The position numbers and the translations under genes are program-made. A stretch of DNA of 64,000 bases from Cladophialophora immunda (taxonomy: Eukaryota; Ascomycota; Eurotiomycetes; Chaetothyriales; Herpotrichiellaceae), in assembly GCF_000835495.1 (NCBI RefSeq), contig NW_015622542.1, positions 4,362,485 through 4,426,484 of the forward strand, given 5' to 3'. The notes beneath the pieces were generated by a model. That model searched no databases. It was not told the DNA's origin and saw only the letters and a program-made list of their open reading frames with translations. Numbering within the stretch: the first letter of the stretch is position 1; each line of letters starts with the position of its first letter. Shown piece by piece: positions 9,188-20,789 of this stretch.

Positions 9188-12100
9188 ATGGTTGACCAAA
9201 CTTTCCAGTCCGCGGAACAATGGCTGGCTCAAGTGGCAGTCATGCGAAAGGCTATTGCCGACCTGAAATTGCCATCCCTCAACGATGCGTCGCAAATGTA
9301 TGGGGCGGATCTGGACTTGGACGAAGACTTGAGTGAAGACATCGAGGATGACATCTGGGATGCTGAAAGCGCGGTCGATGAGAGCCCCTTTACCGACGAC
9401 TTCGACGACACCGTAAATGGGCTCAAAACTCCCAACTTCGCTGCCGATGGTGTCTTTGACAGGACATGGCTACGCTCAAAATGTGCTGCCTGGGCTCGCT
9501 CACGGCCTGGCATCGATTCGACCGAGGTCGAACACCAAATCACGGCGCTGTTAGCTTCAGACAGTTCGGACAATGAATTGCAGATGTCGCTTGCAGATGT
9601 CATCGGGTTTGACGACCTTGACTTTGTCATTGAACTCATCTCCCATCGTAAGGAAGTCCTGGCTTCTCAAACTACAACTACTCGTCAGACCGACGGGCTC
9701 TTTGGAACGCTGGAGACTCGTCAGGAGCGAGAAGCAACTCTCCGACGACAAGACCACCAGCACAAACATGCTGCTTTGGCTCCGGCTTTCGATCGATCTG
9801 GGCCCAAGTATCCGCATGTCTACAAGTCCGATGTCGCTGCTACGGGCAATAGGTTGGATGTGGCTGGCAGAAAGTATACTCTACCTGTTGGCAGTACCCG
9901 ACATGACTATCCAAAATACGAAGAGTATTCGATCCCGGCCTCAAAGGTAGGCGCTCTTGCTGCAGGACAGAAATTGGTCAATATCTCCGACATGGATGGT
10001 CTGTGCCAGCGCACTTTCAAGAGCTACAAAAGCTTGAATCGAATGCAGAGTCTACTTTATCCTGTGGCATACACTACCGCCGAGAACATGCTAATCTGTG
10101 CTCCTACCGGTGCTGGTAAGACTGATGCTGCCATGCTCACAATCCTGCAAGCGATTTCAAAGAACGTCATACCCAATCCAATCGAAGAGCCCACTGCCAC
10201 GGAATTTATAGTGATGGCAGACGACTTCAAGATCGTCTACGTTGCGCCAATGAAAGCCCTGGCTGCCGAAGTTACAGAAAAACTGGGCAAGCGATTGGCA
10301 TGGCTAGGCATTCAGGTGCGAGAGTTGACAGGGGATATGCAGTTGACCAAGAAGGAAATTGCTGCGACCCAAATTATCGTGACGACACCAGAGAAGTGGG
10401 ATGTTGTCACTCGGAAGAGCACAGGAGACACCGAACTGGTCCAGAAAGTCCGGCTTCTCATCATTGACGAAGTCCATATGCTTCATGACGAGCGAGGTGC
10501 GGTTATCGAATCTTTGGTTGCCAGGACAGAACGGCAGGTGGAAAGTACACAGTCACTAATCCGTATTGTTGGACTGTCTGCCACTCTTCCCAATTACATC
10601 GACGTTGCAGACTTTCTGAAAGTCAACCGGATGTCTGGTCTGTTCTACTTTGACGCCTCTTTCCGCCCGGTCCCACTCGAACAACACTTCATTGGTGTTA
10701 AAGGGAAGGGAAGCAAGGTTCAGCGCGAGAATCTAGATCAAACCACCTTTGAGAAGGTAAAGGAGCTTTTGAAACAGGACAAGCAAGTCATGGTCTTTGT
10801 TCACTCCAGGAAAGACACCGTCTTGGCTGCCAGAACCCTCAATCAAATGGCTATCGACGATGGTTGTGCGGAGCTGTTTGTCCCGGACCCCAACAACCCT
10901 GCGTTTGTCAGAGCAATGGCAGATTTGAAAACCACTCGAGGCCGAGAACTGCGAGAAATCATTCCCAAAGGATTCGGATGCCATAATGCTGGCATGGCGC
11001 GGTCGGACAGAAACTTTGTTGAACGGGTCTTCTCCGAAGGCGCTATCAAAGTCCTTTGCTGTACAGCAACTCTTGCATGGGGTGTCAACTTGCCCGCCGC
11101 CGCTGTCGTCATCAAAGGAACGCAACTTTACAGTGCCGAAGCTGGTAAGTTTGTGGATCTTGGAATATTAGACGTCCTTCAAATCTTCGGGCGTGCTGGT
11201 CGTCCTCAGTTCCAAGACAGCGGTGTTGGATATATTTGTACCACCCACGATAAACTACAGCATTATCTGTCTGCTGTCACCCAGCAACAGCCAATTGAGT
11301 CCAAGTTCTCTCAGAAGCTGGTCGATAACCTCAATGCTGAGATTAGTCTGGGCACAGTAACCACGGTTCAAGAGGCTGTGACGTGGTTAGGCTACACTTA
11401 TTTATTCATTCGCATGCGGCGGAATCCGCAGGCATATGGGATCGATTGGAACGAGTACCAAGATGACCCCCAGTTGGGTCAAAGAAGGCGCAAACTAATC
11501 ATAGATGCTGCAAGAACGCTGCACCGAAGCCAAATGATTATCTTCAACGAACGGACGGACGAACTCCGTGCGAAAGATGTCGGTCGCATCGCCAGCCAAT
11601 ATTACGTCCTACAGAGCAGTATTGAGATCTTCAATACCATGATGCGGCCGCATGCGAGCGAGGCAGATGTTCTGAAAATGATCAGCATGAGTGGCGAATT
11701 CGACAACATCCAATCCCGGGACAATGAAGCGCTAGAACTGCACCGACTCCGCCAAGAAGCCGTCGTGTGCGAGATCGAGGATCGAAAGAGTGGTCCCAAG
11801 AGCTCTGAAGAGGAGAAAGAGCAGAAAGTCATCGAGAACCATGCAAAGACAAATATCCTGCTGCAATCATACATATCTAGGGCCAAACTTGAAGATTTTG
11901 CCTTGGTTTCGGACCTGGCATACGTTGCACAGAACTCCGCCCGCATCTGTCGAGCTTTGTTTATGATTGCTCTAAATCGTGGTTGGGGTTATCAGTGTCA
12001 GGTGCTGCTATCCATGTGCAAGGCCATTGAGAAGCAAATCTGGCCTTTCCAACATCCGTTTCACCAGTTTGATCTTCCTCTATCAGTCTTGAAGAATCTG

Positions 12101-15100
12101 GACGACAAGGCGCCTTCCTCGAATATTGAAAGCCTGCGAGAAATGGAGCCTGCTGAGATCGGAAATCTTGTACACAATCAAAAAATGGGAACTACCTTGA
12201 CGAAGCTGCTCGACAACTTCCCGACAATGTCTGTCGAGGCAGAAACTGCACCACTCAATAGGGATGTGCTGCGTATGAGGTTATACCTATATCCAGAGTT
12301 TGTGTGGAATGACCGCCACCACGGGACTTCTGAAGCATACTGGGTTTGGGTGGAAAATTCGGAAACGTCAGAAGTCTACCATCACGAGTATTTCATCCTG
12401 AGTCGGAAAAAGATGCACGACGATCACGAACTGAACTTCACCATACCGCTGGCTGACCCTCTGCCTTCTCAGATTTATGTCAGAGTCATATCGGATCGAT
12501 GGCTGGGAGCAGAAACCGTGCATCCTGTCTCATTTCAGCATCTCATCCGACCCGACACTGAGAGTGTCTATACAGACCTTCTCGACCTCCAACCTCTTCC
12601 CATCACTGCCTTGAAGAATCCCGCGCTGGAAGAGCTCTATGGACAAAGATTCCAGTTCTTCAACCCGATGCAGACTCAGATTTTCCATACCTTGTATCAT
12701 ACTTCCAATAATGTCCTCCTGGGCTCACCCACCGGTTCTGGGAAGACCGTTGCCGCAGAGCTAGCGATGTGGTGGGCATTCCGTGAAAGACCAGGAAGTA
12801 AAGTCGTGTACATTGCACCAATGAAGGCGCTTGTTCGCGAGAGAGTGCAAGATTGGCGCAAGCGGCTCACTATACCGATGGGTTTGAGACTGGTCGAGTT
12901 GACTGGCGACAATACACCAGATACACGGACTATTCGTGATGCAGACATCATCATCACCACACCTGAGAAGTGGGACGGTATATCACGATCCTGGCAGACC
13001 AGATCCTACGTTCGGCAAGTTTCTCTCGTCATTATCGACGAAATCCACCTCTTGGGTGGTGATCGCGGTCCCATTCTGGAGATCATCGTATCTAGAATGA
13101 ACTACATCGCGTCGCAGGCGGAAAGCGGTTCTATTCGGCTGGTAGGAATGTCCACCGCCTGCGCCAACGCCACAGACTTGGCAAACTGGCTTGGAGTTAA
13201 GCCTGGAAACAATCAAGGGCTGTTCAATTTCCGTCACAGTGTTCGGCCAGTTCCACTCGAGATATACATCGATGGATTTCCTGAGCAGAGAGGGTTCTGT
13301 CCATTGATGCAAAGCATGAACCGCCCGACTTACCTGGCGATTAAGAACCACAGTCCAGACAAGCCTGTCATTGTCTTCGTAGCTTCGAGAAGACAAACTC
13401 GTCTCACTGCAAAAGATCTCATCAATTTCTGTGGCATGGAAGAGAATCCGAGGAGGTTCCTACATTTTGACACTGAAGATGATCTTCAGCATACTCTATC
13501 TGCTGTCAAGGATGCCGCGCTTCGAGAGGCACTGAGTTTCGGCATCGGACTGCATCACGCCGGTCTAGTCGAGTCTGACAGGACACTATCTGAGCAACTT
13601 TTTGCTGCGAACAAGATCCAAATCCTCGTTGCCACGTCGACGCTTGCGTGGGGTGTGAATCTACCTGCCCATCTGGTTGTCGTCAAGGGAACACAGTTCT
13701 TCGATGCCAAAATCGAAGGATACAAAGATATGGACTTGACCGACGTACTTCAGATGCTAGGACGAGCAGGACGACCACAATTTGATACTTCCGGGATTGC
13801 TCGCATTTTCACGCAGGACTCGAAGAAGGCATTTTACAAGCATTTCCTACACACGGGGTTCCCAGTAGAGAGCTCTCTGCACAAAGTCCTTGATAACCAT
13901 CTGGGCGCCGAGGTCTCCGCTGGAGTCATAACCACCAAGCAAGATGCGCTCGATTACTTGACTTGGACATTTTTCTTTCGTCGTCTCCATAAGAACCCAA
14001 CCTACTATGGCCTTGAGATCTCGGCAGAGGAGCACAAGGAGAACCAGCTTGCTGCAAGACAAGCTGCCGCCGATTACATGATCACGTTGGTGGACAAATC
14101 GCTCGACGACCTAGCTGAGAGTGACTGTGTTTTGGTGCACAATAACGGAGACGTGGATAGCACCCCATTTGGCAAGATCATGTCGTACTACTATCTCAGC
14201 CACTTAACGATTCGCAAATTCCTGTCGAAAGCGCGCAAGACCACCTCTACAACCTTCGCCGATGCTCTCGCTTGGATAAGCCTGGCCACTGAATTTGACG
14301 ATCTTCCTGTACGGCATAACGAAGATCTGATCAACGCCGAGCTGGCGAAGAACTTGCCCCTGGATACTGAAGGCCTAATGGACAATTTGCCCATGTGGGA
14401 TCCCCACGTCAAGGCATTCCTCCTCATTCAGGCGTTCATGGCCCGCATCGACCTCCCCATTTCTGACTACGTTGGCGACCAGATCTCGGTGCTGGACCAA
14501 GGCATTCGCATCATTCAAGCTGGAGTGGACGTCATGACAGAGCTCAACAGGTTTGACGCTGTGGTGCAAATGGTTAAACTTTTACAGTGCATCAAGTCTG
14601 CGCGATGGCCAGAGGATTATCCGCTCAGCATCTTGCCTGGAGTGGATGAGGTGTTTGACGAAAAGCTTGAAGGAAGAGTCCCCAAGGACTTAGTCACAAC
14701 TGCGGTGCTGTCTACAAGGCATGGGGTGAAGACAATTGACGGGCTGATGAACGTTCTTGGAATAAAAGCCCATCATACTCGTGCGGCGTTCATCAAAGCT
14801 GCGAACGCGCTTCCAGACCTTGCCTTGTCGGCGACGGGCAACACGGACAATCTGCAACTCACTCTGAAACGCAGCAATCGACTGCTTGACCGCGAAGCGA
14901 GAATATATGCCCCAAAGTTCCCAAAGCCACAGACAGAGGGCTATTTCGTACTTGTGCTCCCTCCTGGATCGGCTGCAGACGGCCAAGGAATGGATATTCT
15001 GGCACTGAAGCGGGCCAATTGGTCTACTACGAAGCAGGGAACTCAGAGCAAGGCGATCGGAACTGCAAACGTCAAGCTCAAGATCCCAGCGCCGGAACTA

Positions 15101-15274
15101 GATATGGGAAGAGGACAAGAGGAGATGAAAGTCGACATTCTCGTAATGAGCGATGCGTATCCGGGGATGGAGTGGCGGCTGGAGAATGTGGTTGTGCCTG
15201 TGGCGCAAAAGGAGACAGGGGGCTTCAAGACAGTAGAGGTGAAGGTTGATGAGAATTTGCTGAAGAAGAAATAG
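9188..15274 (+). CDS. SLH1: Slh1/ASCC3-type tandem-cassette Ski2-like RNA helicase (2028 aa)
   Basis: ATP-dependent helicase of the ribosome-quality-control trigger complex (yeast Slh1/Rqt2, human ASCC3), which splits collided ribosomes; related to spliceosomal Brr2. One frame without introns; ATG 9188 is preferred over 9122 because of the caaaATGG context. Cassette 1: Walker A APTGAGKT at about residue 303, DEVH box at about 427, LSATLPN, then a helicase C domain with a winged helix and Sec63-like unit. Cassette 2: Walker A SPTGSGKT at about 1178, DEIH box at about 1283, MSTACANATDLA, and a second Sec63 domain to the C-terminus. The DEVH/DEIH pair and 2.0-kb length fit Slh1 better than Brr2. 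Core gene; little expected clustering meaning. Confidence 0.93.
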   Translation: MVDQTFQSAEQWLAQVAVMRKAIADLKLPSLNDASQMYGADLDLDEDLSEDIEDDIWDAESAVDESPFTDDFDDTVNGLKTPNFAADGVFDRTWLRSKCAAWARSRPGIDSTEVEHQITALLASDSSDNELQMSLADVIGFDDLDFVIELISHRKEVLASQTTTTRQTDGLFGTLETRQEREATLRRQDHQHKHAALAPAFDRSGPKYPHVYKSDVAATGNRLDVAGRKYTLPVGSTRHDYPKYEEYSIPASKVGALAAGQKLVNISDMDGLCQRTFKSYKSLNRMQSLLYPVAYTTAENMLICAPTGAGKTDAAMLTILQAISKNVIPNPIEEPTATEFIVMADDFKIVYVAPMKALAAEVTEKLGKRLAWLGIQVRELTGDMQLTKKEIAATQIIVTTPEKWDVVTRKSTGDTELVQKVRLLIIDEVHMLHDERGAVIESLVARTERQVESTQSLIRIVGLSATLPNYIDVADFLKVNRMSGLFYFDASFRPVPLEQHFIGVKGKGSKVQRENLDQTTFEKVKELLKQDKQVMVFVHSRKDTVLAARTLNQMAIDDGCAELFVPDPNNPAFVRAMADLKTTRGRELREIIPKGFGCHNAGMARSDRNFVERVFSEGAIKVLCCTATLAWGVNLPAAAVVIKGTQLYSAEAGKFVDLGILDVLQIFGRAGRPQFQDSGVGYICTTHDKLQHYLSAVTQQQPIESKFSQKLVDNLNAEISLGTVTTVQEAVTWLGYTYLFIRMRRNPQAYGIDWNEYQDDPQLGQRRRKLIIDAARTLHRSQMIIFNERTDELRAKDVGRIASQYYVLQSSIEIFNTMMRPHASEADVLKMISMSGEFDNIQSRDNEALELHRLRQEAVVCEIEDRKSGPKSSEEEKEQKVIENHAKTNILLQSYISRAKLEDFALVSDLAYVAQNSARICRALFMIALNRGWGYQCQVLLSMCKAIEKQIWPFQHPFHQFDLPLSVLKNLDDKAPSSNIESLREMEPAEIGNLVHNQKMGTTLTKLLDNFPTMSVEAETAPLNRDVLRMRLYLYPEFVWNDRHHGTSEAYWVWVENSETSEVYHHEYFILSRKKMHDDHELNFTIPLADPLPSQIYVRVISDRWLGAETVHPVSFQHLIRPDTESVYTDLLDLQPLPITALKNPALEELYGQRFQFFNPMQTQIFHTLYHTSNNVLLGSPTGSGKTVAAELAMWWAFRERPGSKVVYIAPMKALVRERVQDWRKRLTIPMGLRLVELTGDNTPDTRTIRDADIIITTPEKWDGISRSWQTRSYVRQVSLVIIDEIHLLGGDRGPILEIIVSRMNYIASQAESGSIRLVGMSTACANATDLANWLGVKPGNNQGLFNFRHSVRPVPLEIYIDGFPEQRGFCPLMQSMNRPTYLAIKNHSPDKPVIVFVASRRQTRLTAKDLINFCGMEENPRRFLHFDTEDDLQHTLSAVKDAALREALSFGIGLHHAGLVESDRTLSEQLFAANKIQILVATSTLAWGVNLPAHLVVVKGTQFFDAKIEGYKDMDLTDVLQMLGRAGRPQFDTSGIARIFTQDSKKAFYKHFLHTGFPVESSLHKVLDNHLGAEVSAGVITTKQDALDYLTWTFFFRRLHKNPTYYGLEISAEEHKENQLAARQAAADYMITLVDKSLDDLAESDCVLVHNNGDVDSTPFGKIMSYYYLSHLTIRKFLSKARKTTSTTFADALAWISLATEFDDLPVRHNEDLINAELAKNLPLDTEGLMDNLPMWDPHVKAFLLIQAFMARIDLPISDYVGDQISVLDQGIRIIQAGVDVMTELNRFDAVVQMVKLLQCIKSARWPEDYPLSILPGVDEVFDEKLEGRVPKDLVTTAVLSTRHGVKTIDGLMNVLGIKAHHTRAAFIKAANALPDLALSATGNTDNLQLTLKRSNRLLDREARIYAPKFPKPQTEGYFVLVLPPGSAADGQGMDILALKRANWSTTKQGTQSKAIGTANVKLKIPAPELDMGRGQEEMKVDILVMSDAYPGMEWRLENVVVPVAQKETGGFKTVEVKVDENLLKKK

Positions 15275-15563
15275 ACGGAAGAGGGAAGAGGCGCAAGCCC
15301 CATTGCCAATTGATGAATTGATCTGAGGGTTTGAGTGCCATCTGAGAGCGAGGAGTATTACCAAACTCCATCTCACTGCCATTGCTGCCATCCCCCAGAG
15401 GACGAACAATTCAAGCCTAGACATCGCCATCGATGCTCAGGATGGGAGCGGAGTTCGATATGTCTTTAATCCTTGCTCCATGGGCCTTTTGCCTTACATT
15501 TCCCTATGCTTGCTCATGATGGATCGGCAACACCAAAGTGTGGTCTGAGTTGAGCTGAACTGC

Positions 15564-17664
15564 TCATACCAAAGTAAGCTCCTGCAAACGCTGGGAGGCA
15601 AAGAAGGAGTCTCCGTCAATGTAACCTGCGCCGAGTCTTTTAAAGTGACCATGCTCGACCTCTTCAATGGCGATAAAGACAGACGTATAGTGCCCTGAGT
15701 CAGACTTCCGTCTATCTACAAGCAAGCAGAGGAAGTTGATTGGGACCACAGCTCCCTCCGCGGCGTCGTCGAAGGTGATTTCGCCACCTGGAGGGTCCGT
15801 CGCATAGTATTGGGAAATTCTCGTCAGTCGCCCTCTTTTACTATGGGGTCGTCGCCTCTCGAGAGCGCGGCTGAGACGCTGCGTTTTCCCACGTACGTGG
15901 AGGTTGGCCCTTGTGAGTTCACCGAAAGGGTTCGCCACTTCTCTTGGAGAGATGTCAATGTCGAGGATCTCCAGTTGCTCCACCGGTGGTCCGGCCGACG
16001 AGGTCAACACCATGGTTTGATACCCATCAGAATGAACGGCGCCTTCGACAGAGGCCCAAGACCAGGATGGCGCCTTCCACGATTTCGGTCCCTGGCTCGT
16101 TTCAGTGATCAACTCGGCGTTTATTGTCCAAAGCAGGTCGAGTGGTAGGCCCTCGCGCCACAACCCGGCGATGTACGTTGCACTGGTAAGGCGGTGGAAT
16201 TGTCGCGCCAGACCAGCCAGAGCCGGCAGCTTGTCGCTCGCGGCGAATAGTTTGCGCCGGGCATAATCGTCGACGATGCTCTGCCAGCGGACCAACTTGA
16301 GCTCCAGCGTTGGTTTCCGATCCAGTGGTGGGAGAAAGATTCGACTGCTCTGGGACTTGTCAAAAATCGAGCCGTCCTCGGCTAGGATGCACTGCTGGCA
16401 CTCCCAGAACAGGCGTTCCCTGGTGAAATACACTACCCGAAGCGATAGCGCGCTTTCTTGCAGAGTCCACGCTCGACGAGCGAGCACGGACTTCTTGACA
16501 ACGTCCTCAAAATGGCCGTCCGACTGGGACAAGGTCATGGTTCCGCGCTTGGAGCTGTCATTGGAGCACGGGGACGAAATCTGGATGCTTTCGGCTTGAG
16601 CCCTCTTTCGGAACAGGGGCTGCCACTTGTCTTCGCACATGGAAGCAGCAATGGTGAGCGTCGCAAAGCCGTAGATCTCATCCATAATAGCCGAGTTCTT
16701 GGCCCAGTCATCCCTATCATCTTGTACAATGCACAGAGCATCCACCCACAGATACTGGAAACCCAAGTTTTGTGTCAAGTGGACAGCATCTCTGATAGTG
16801 GTCGGAAGATCCTCAGGTCGAAACCCGCAGATTCTGTCTTTATAGGTGACCTTGTGGGTTCGAAAAGACTTGGACCGGCCCCAGCTATAAGACAACGCGC
16901 AATATCGTCCGTACAAGCCGTCAGTCTCCTTGAGCTGCAGTACCGCCGAAGACGCGCCTCCAACGTCGATGAGCCTTGGGGGTAGCGGCGACTGATGTAG
17001 GGAGTTCTCAAGGTCTTGCGAATTGCGCAATCGCGAGGGTGTTTTGTCGGATATTACGAGCGGGTTCCGGCAATTCTGGTGTTCGTTTTCACAATTGCTG
17101 AGCCATTTGATGATCTGGTGGGCACATCCAACAGGCTCGCAGTTTTCAGCAACTTGTCTTCCGACTACGTCCCCAGCAAGGGCCAACGGATCATCTGTAG
17201 ATAATCTCAGCAAAGAGGTCTTTATAGCTGTCCGGACGAAGGCAAGAAGCTATGATATATGGACTTTGGTCCCGCAACTCACCAGGTTCAGTCGTGATAC
17301 TCAGGTACGCTGGTTTGGCGAAATTGCTCCAACGGGACCAGATGAGCATGTGGAACAGGCCTTTGGGCGTCGACAAGTTCGAGAACGCCGTCGCGCCGGC
17401 AATCAGTCGGATGAAACTCCCCTGCCGCACGCTATACTCGTGTGCGACTGGCTCACCGGCATTGCTTCGTTCGAGCGCCGAGTTGAAAAAAGCGCATAGC
17501 TGGCAAGATCGTGACGATTTCTGAAGTGCATCTAAAGTTGGCTGGTGAGATAAACCTCCTTGAGAGAGACCCGCCCTGGGATCTATTGGGCCCGTTGATA
17601 TGATCGAATCGATTCTGATGCGTTGGCAATACTCGCAAAGGCTGTGCGAGTCAAGGTACGCCAT
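15564..17664 (-). CDS. HET-domain (heterokaryon incompatibility) protein, 670 aa
   Basis: Member of the large fungal HET family, some of which trigger cell death on non-self recognition. Two exons, 17664-17283 and 17194-15564; the 88-nt intron uses a perfect gtgagt donor and ctacag acceptor and yields ITTEPDDPLALAGDVV, matching the usual run-in. The N-terminus has a CEYC / CQLC pair typical of HET proteins. The HET domain starts at YCALSYSWG (about residue 243) and includes WVDALCIVQDD and the IYGFATLTIAAS block. No NACHT, WD40 or ankyrin region is attached, so this is a stand-alone HET protein. It lies between conserved core genes and the accessory oxidative gene set. Whether it acts in allorecognition is unknown. 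Confidence 0.93.
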
Positions 17665-18435
17665 ATTTGAATCACCATTCGTAAGAACAAAAAGTGTCTA
17701 TCGGTTAGGTCCAATTCGGCTGGCCTAGGTGGTAGGCACAGAAAGCCAGCTTTGAACGTACCCTGTCACACCTTTCCGCTGTACCCACATTCTGTGGGCG
17801 TCCCAATCCTTGTGTAATATGAAGTATAATTGACCGTTAATGACGCGCGGAAATCGCTTTCTCCGCAACAGTGCCCACTGGTTTTATTTTGGTGTTGTGT
17901 ACACATTCAGAGTCTTTGGACGGTGGCAAACACGGCGCCACTAGGCAAGCTGAAGACCCGAGAACGTAAGACCAGTATGATGATCATAGATTAGTAGACT
18001 GATCGGGGTGGAAGAGTGTTCATTACAAGGCTGGCAGGCTCCCGCGCTGCCCGAGTTGTGGGGCCAAAAGTAGCCTGTTCTATCCCACTAGCCTAATCTG
18101 ACTAGTGGGGTATATCTCTAGCGTCCTTGCCGCCTCAACCTCCGATACATAGCTGTCAATGCAAGCGAGCATCTACAGTAGGTGTAAAAATCATGTGCTA
18201 GGACCAAGAGAGTACTCTCAGCCTCTCTGATCTTATGGATATACTAAGTAGGTATCTGTTTTGCTTCTTATTATAGAGCCGGCAATATGCACACAAACCC
18301 AAATGACCTACGCGTGAATCATCACGACGGCCAACCTATTCCTCCCCTTCTTCTGCACTCTCCGCTGCTAATTTAAGATTACAATATAGCCTTCTAAATT
18401 CGTCATTATTCGATTGGTGCCAAAACATGAGACTT
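17665..18435. other. AT-rich intergenic region, no gene seen
   Basis: 771 bp between the HET gene start and the P450 3' end. Fairly AT-rich around 17,800-18,420. I find no open frame with family features and no terminal repeats. Confidence 0.6.
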
Positions 18436-20092
18436 TCATCCAACTGTCTGCTGAGGAATATCTAGCGTTCTTGGATCCCTCACCTTCAGGCTGACGTCCA
18501 ATCCTGATTGAACCACCAACCAGCCCGCTTTCGCTTTATACCGATTGGGGTCTATCAATTCCACCTCAAAGTGTCGAAACACCTCGGGCACCAGCTTTGA
18601 TATCTCAAGCATGGCAACATGACGTCCGATACCTGCGTCACCATTAGAGACTATTTGAGGCAGAATAAAGAGGTCGACCACTTACAAGTCCGCGACCCTG
18701 CACCAAAGGCGAAATTGTATCTCTCCAGCATCTTCACCTTTTCTTCATCTTCGTCCAACCATCTTTCTGGCACCCAAAGGTCGGCGTCCTCACCATATAC
18801 ATCTTTGTCCCGGTGGACCGTCCACGCATTGCATCCCACTTCGGTGCCGCCGGGAATGAAAACGCCGCAGATAGTGGTGCCTTGAACAGGAACCACACGA
18901 GGCAAGATCATTCCGAGCGCGGGATGCATGCGCAGAGATTCTTTGATACAGGCTTGGAGGAACGGCATCTGCCGCGCCTCGGCCCACGAGAAGTGGTCGC
19001 CAAAGCTGCTGTCCCTGGCTCGCAGCGCCAGTGTCTCTCTGATTTCGCCCATGACCCTCTCAAGCCTGTGGTGATCTGTCAAGAGATAAAAGAAGACGGC
19101 GCGGAGGATTATGGCCGTCGTGTCGGAGCCGGCACTGACGTTTGTGACGGCAAAGTCGATCAATTGGGAGTCGGTCATGACGTCGGGGTATTTCTCCTGA
19201 GCCATTCGAAAGCGGGTCACAAAATCCGGTTTCCCTTGTGCCTCGAGATGGCCTTTGTGCTCATAAATGTGCTGGGTGGTGAACTTGACGATGGCATTGG
19301 CCTTCACCAGCAGCCGCGCAAGTGGGTTGTTGAGTCGGAACCATTTGTCGAGCGATGGCAATTGTCCCATCGTGCCGAGGTATTCCATATGTTGAGCAGT
19401 ATGGTAGAGCATGTTTTCCAGATCACGCCCGGCCTCCAGGAAGCCGAACCGCTTGCTGAAGGTGATCTCACCGAGAACGTCGAAGGCATACATCTGGAGC
19501 CAGGTCGCGAAATCGCAAACCCTGCCAGGACGTGCGAAACGTTCCGTCAGCTCCGAGAAGAACACATTGGTTGTGGAGTCCATCAGATGTTCGTAGTCAA
19601 TGACCGTGCTCATGGAATAGGCGTGATTGACCGGCCTCCTCAAACGCGCATGGAGTTTCTCGTCGCGCGTGGAAGAGAGATTGGGCATCACCTCTCCCCG
19701 AATGCTCTTGAAGCTGTGGGTCACATAAGCCTCCCCCTGCCACTGTTCAGCCCATTCACGCTCGTCACTGATATACACTGGAAGCCCACCTTGTTGAAAA
19801 TCGGGTTCAAGCCGTAAATTTTGGGCACTTCTGTCGCATCTGACACCGAGATCTGGTTCGGCCCAACACGTACCAGCTTGGAGTTGTATTTTCTGTGCAA
19901 TTGGTAGTCATGAATGCATTTACCAGCCTTGCCGTGAAAGTATCTCCACACGTCAGTCACACCGGCCAATACTGGGCCAGGGACAAACGAAAGCCTGTAA
20001 TAGGTATATAGAAGCCTTGTAAAGAATAGCAGACACAAAATAGCCCACCACCATTGCTGGAATATTTGTGTGAGTTGAAGCGCCAGCCCCAT
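18436..20092 (-). CDS. Cytochrome P450 monooxygenase (pisatin-demethylase-like group), 512 aa
   Basis: ER-anchored haem monooxygenase. Three exons, 20092-19779, 19713-18686, 18632-18436 (introns 65 and 53 nt). The N-terminal membrane anchor WWWAILCLLFFTRLLYTYY is followed by the FVPGPVLAG hinge. Removing intron 1 joins IFNKVGFHFKS to the STRDEKLHARLRRPV block; removing intron 2 rebuilds the haem-binding loop FAFGAGSRTCIGRH with the cysteine ligand split across the junction. I-helix AGSDTTA and K-helix KESLRMHP (ExxR) are intact. Length is normal. It is divergent from the SDR gene, which suggests hydroxylation followed by alcohol oxidation. Substrate unknown. Confidence 0.95.
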
Positions 20093-20789
20093 CGTTTGAT
20101 AGCCCGGTACGGCAGCGTTGATGACAAAGTCGTCGATACTAATGGCAAGTCAAAACTTCTTCAATAAATAAAAATATGAGGCAATGTACTGGAAGCCCTC
20201 GGTTTCTGTTCTTACCAACTATTAAACTCCTGGCAGCATCAGACCTCCGTAGCTGGCGGAGATAGAATGCCACTCATAATTTCCACCGAAATGCTAGCCA
20301 GCTGGCACCGGGTACCCTTTTCCACAAATCAACTTGTCTGAAAACTGTGATTCATTGACATGGTGCCTTCATCCGCTGCTAGTCTTAGTGCATCTTTGCT
20401 GGATTTGTTTTGCAGACAAGGTTTCCCGATGCTCTTTACCCCTCGTTTCGACTGTTATGGTCGTGCTGCGTCAATCTCGACGGACTCCACTCGGTTTTCC
20501 TAACAGGAGCAACCATTATTGTTTACATTACGATCTCCGTGGATTTCGCAACAGCTAGGATGCACGACACTAGTTGAGCAGACGGCGGCGCTAGACCCCA
20601 CGTCTTACCGCCATGTTTTGTTGCAAGAACTCTTCAAATGCAAATCCTTTGCTTCGACTTGAACCGTTGACTAACCTAGACGTCCACAGATTCACAGAAC
20701 AAATCGCAAAGGCCTTGCTTGCTCATTCCTAATTATTAACTCACTCTTATCTTCTTCGCGCCACCGGCAGTTCCGTCGCCATCCTACAA
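20093..20789. promoter_or_regulatory. Divergent P450 / SDR promoter region with a CCG-N7-CGG dyad
   Basis: 697 bp shared by two genes with chemically consecutive predicted functions. At 20245-20261 the sequence CTCCG, seven bases, CGGAG forms a perfect inverted repeat containing CCG-N7-CGG, the kind of paired triplet bound by Zn2Cys6 dimers. Binding is inferred only. Confidence 0.45.

Noticed and set aside
17250..17282. 33-nt candidate intron in the HET gene (gtgagt to tcatag)
   Set aside because: Too short and it leads to a frame that stops; the 88-nt intron to ctacag restores the HET run-in and closes the frame.
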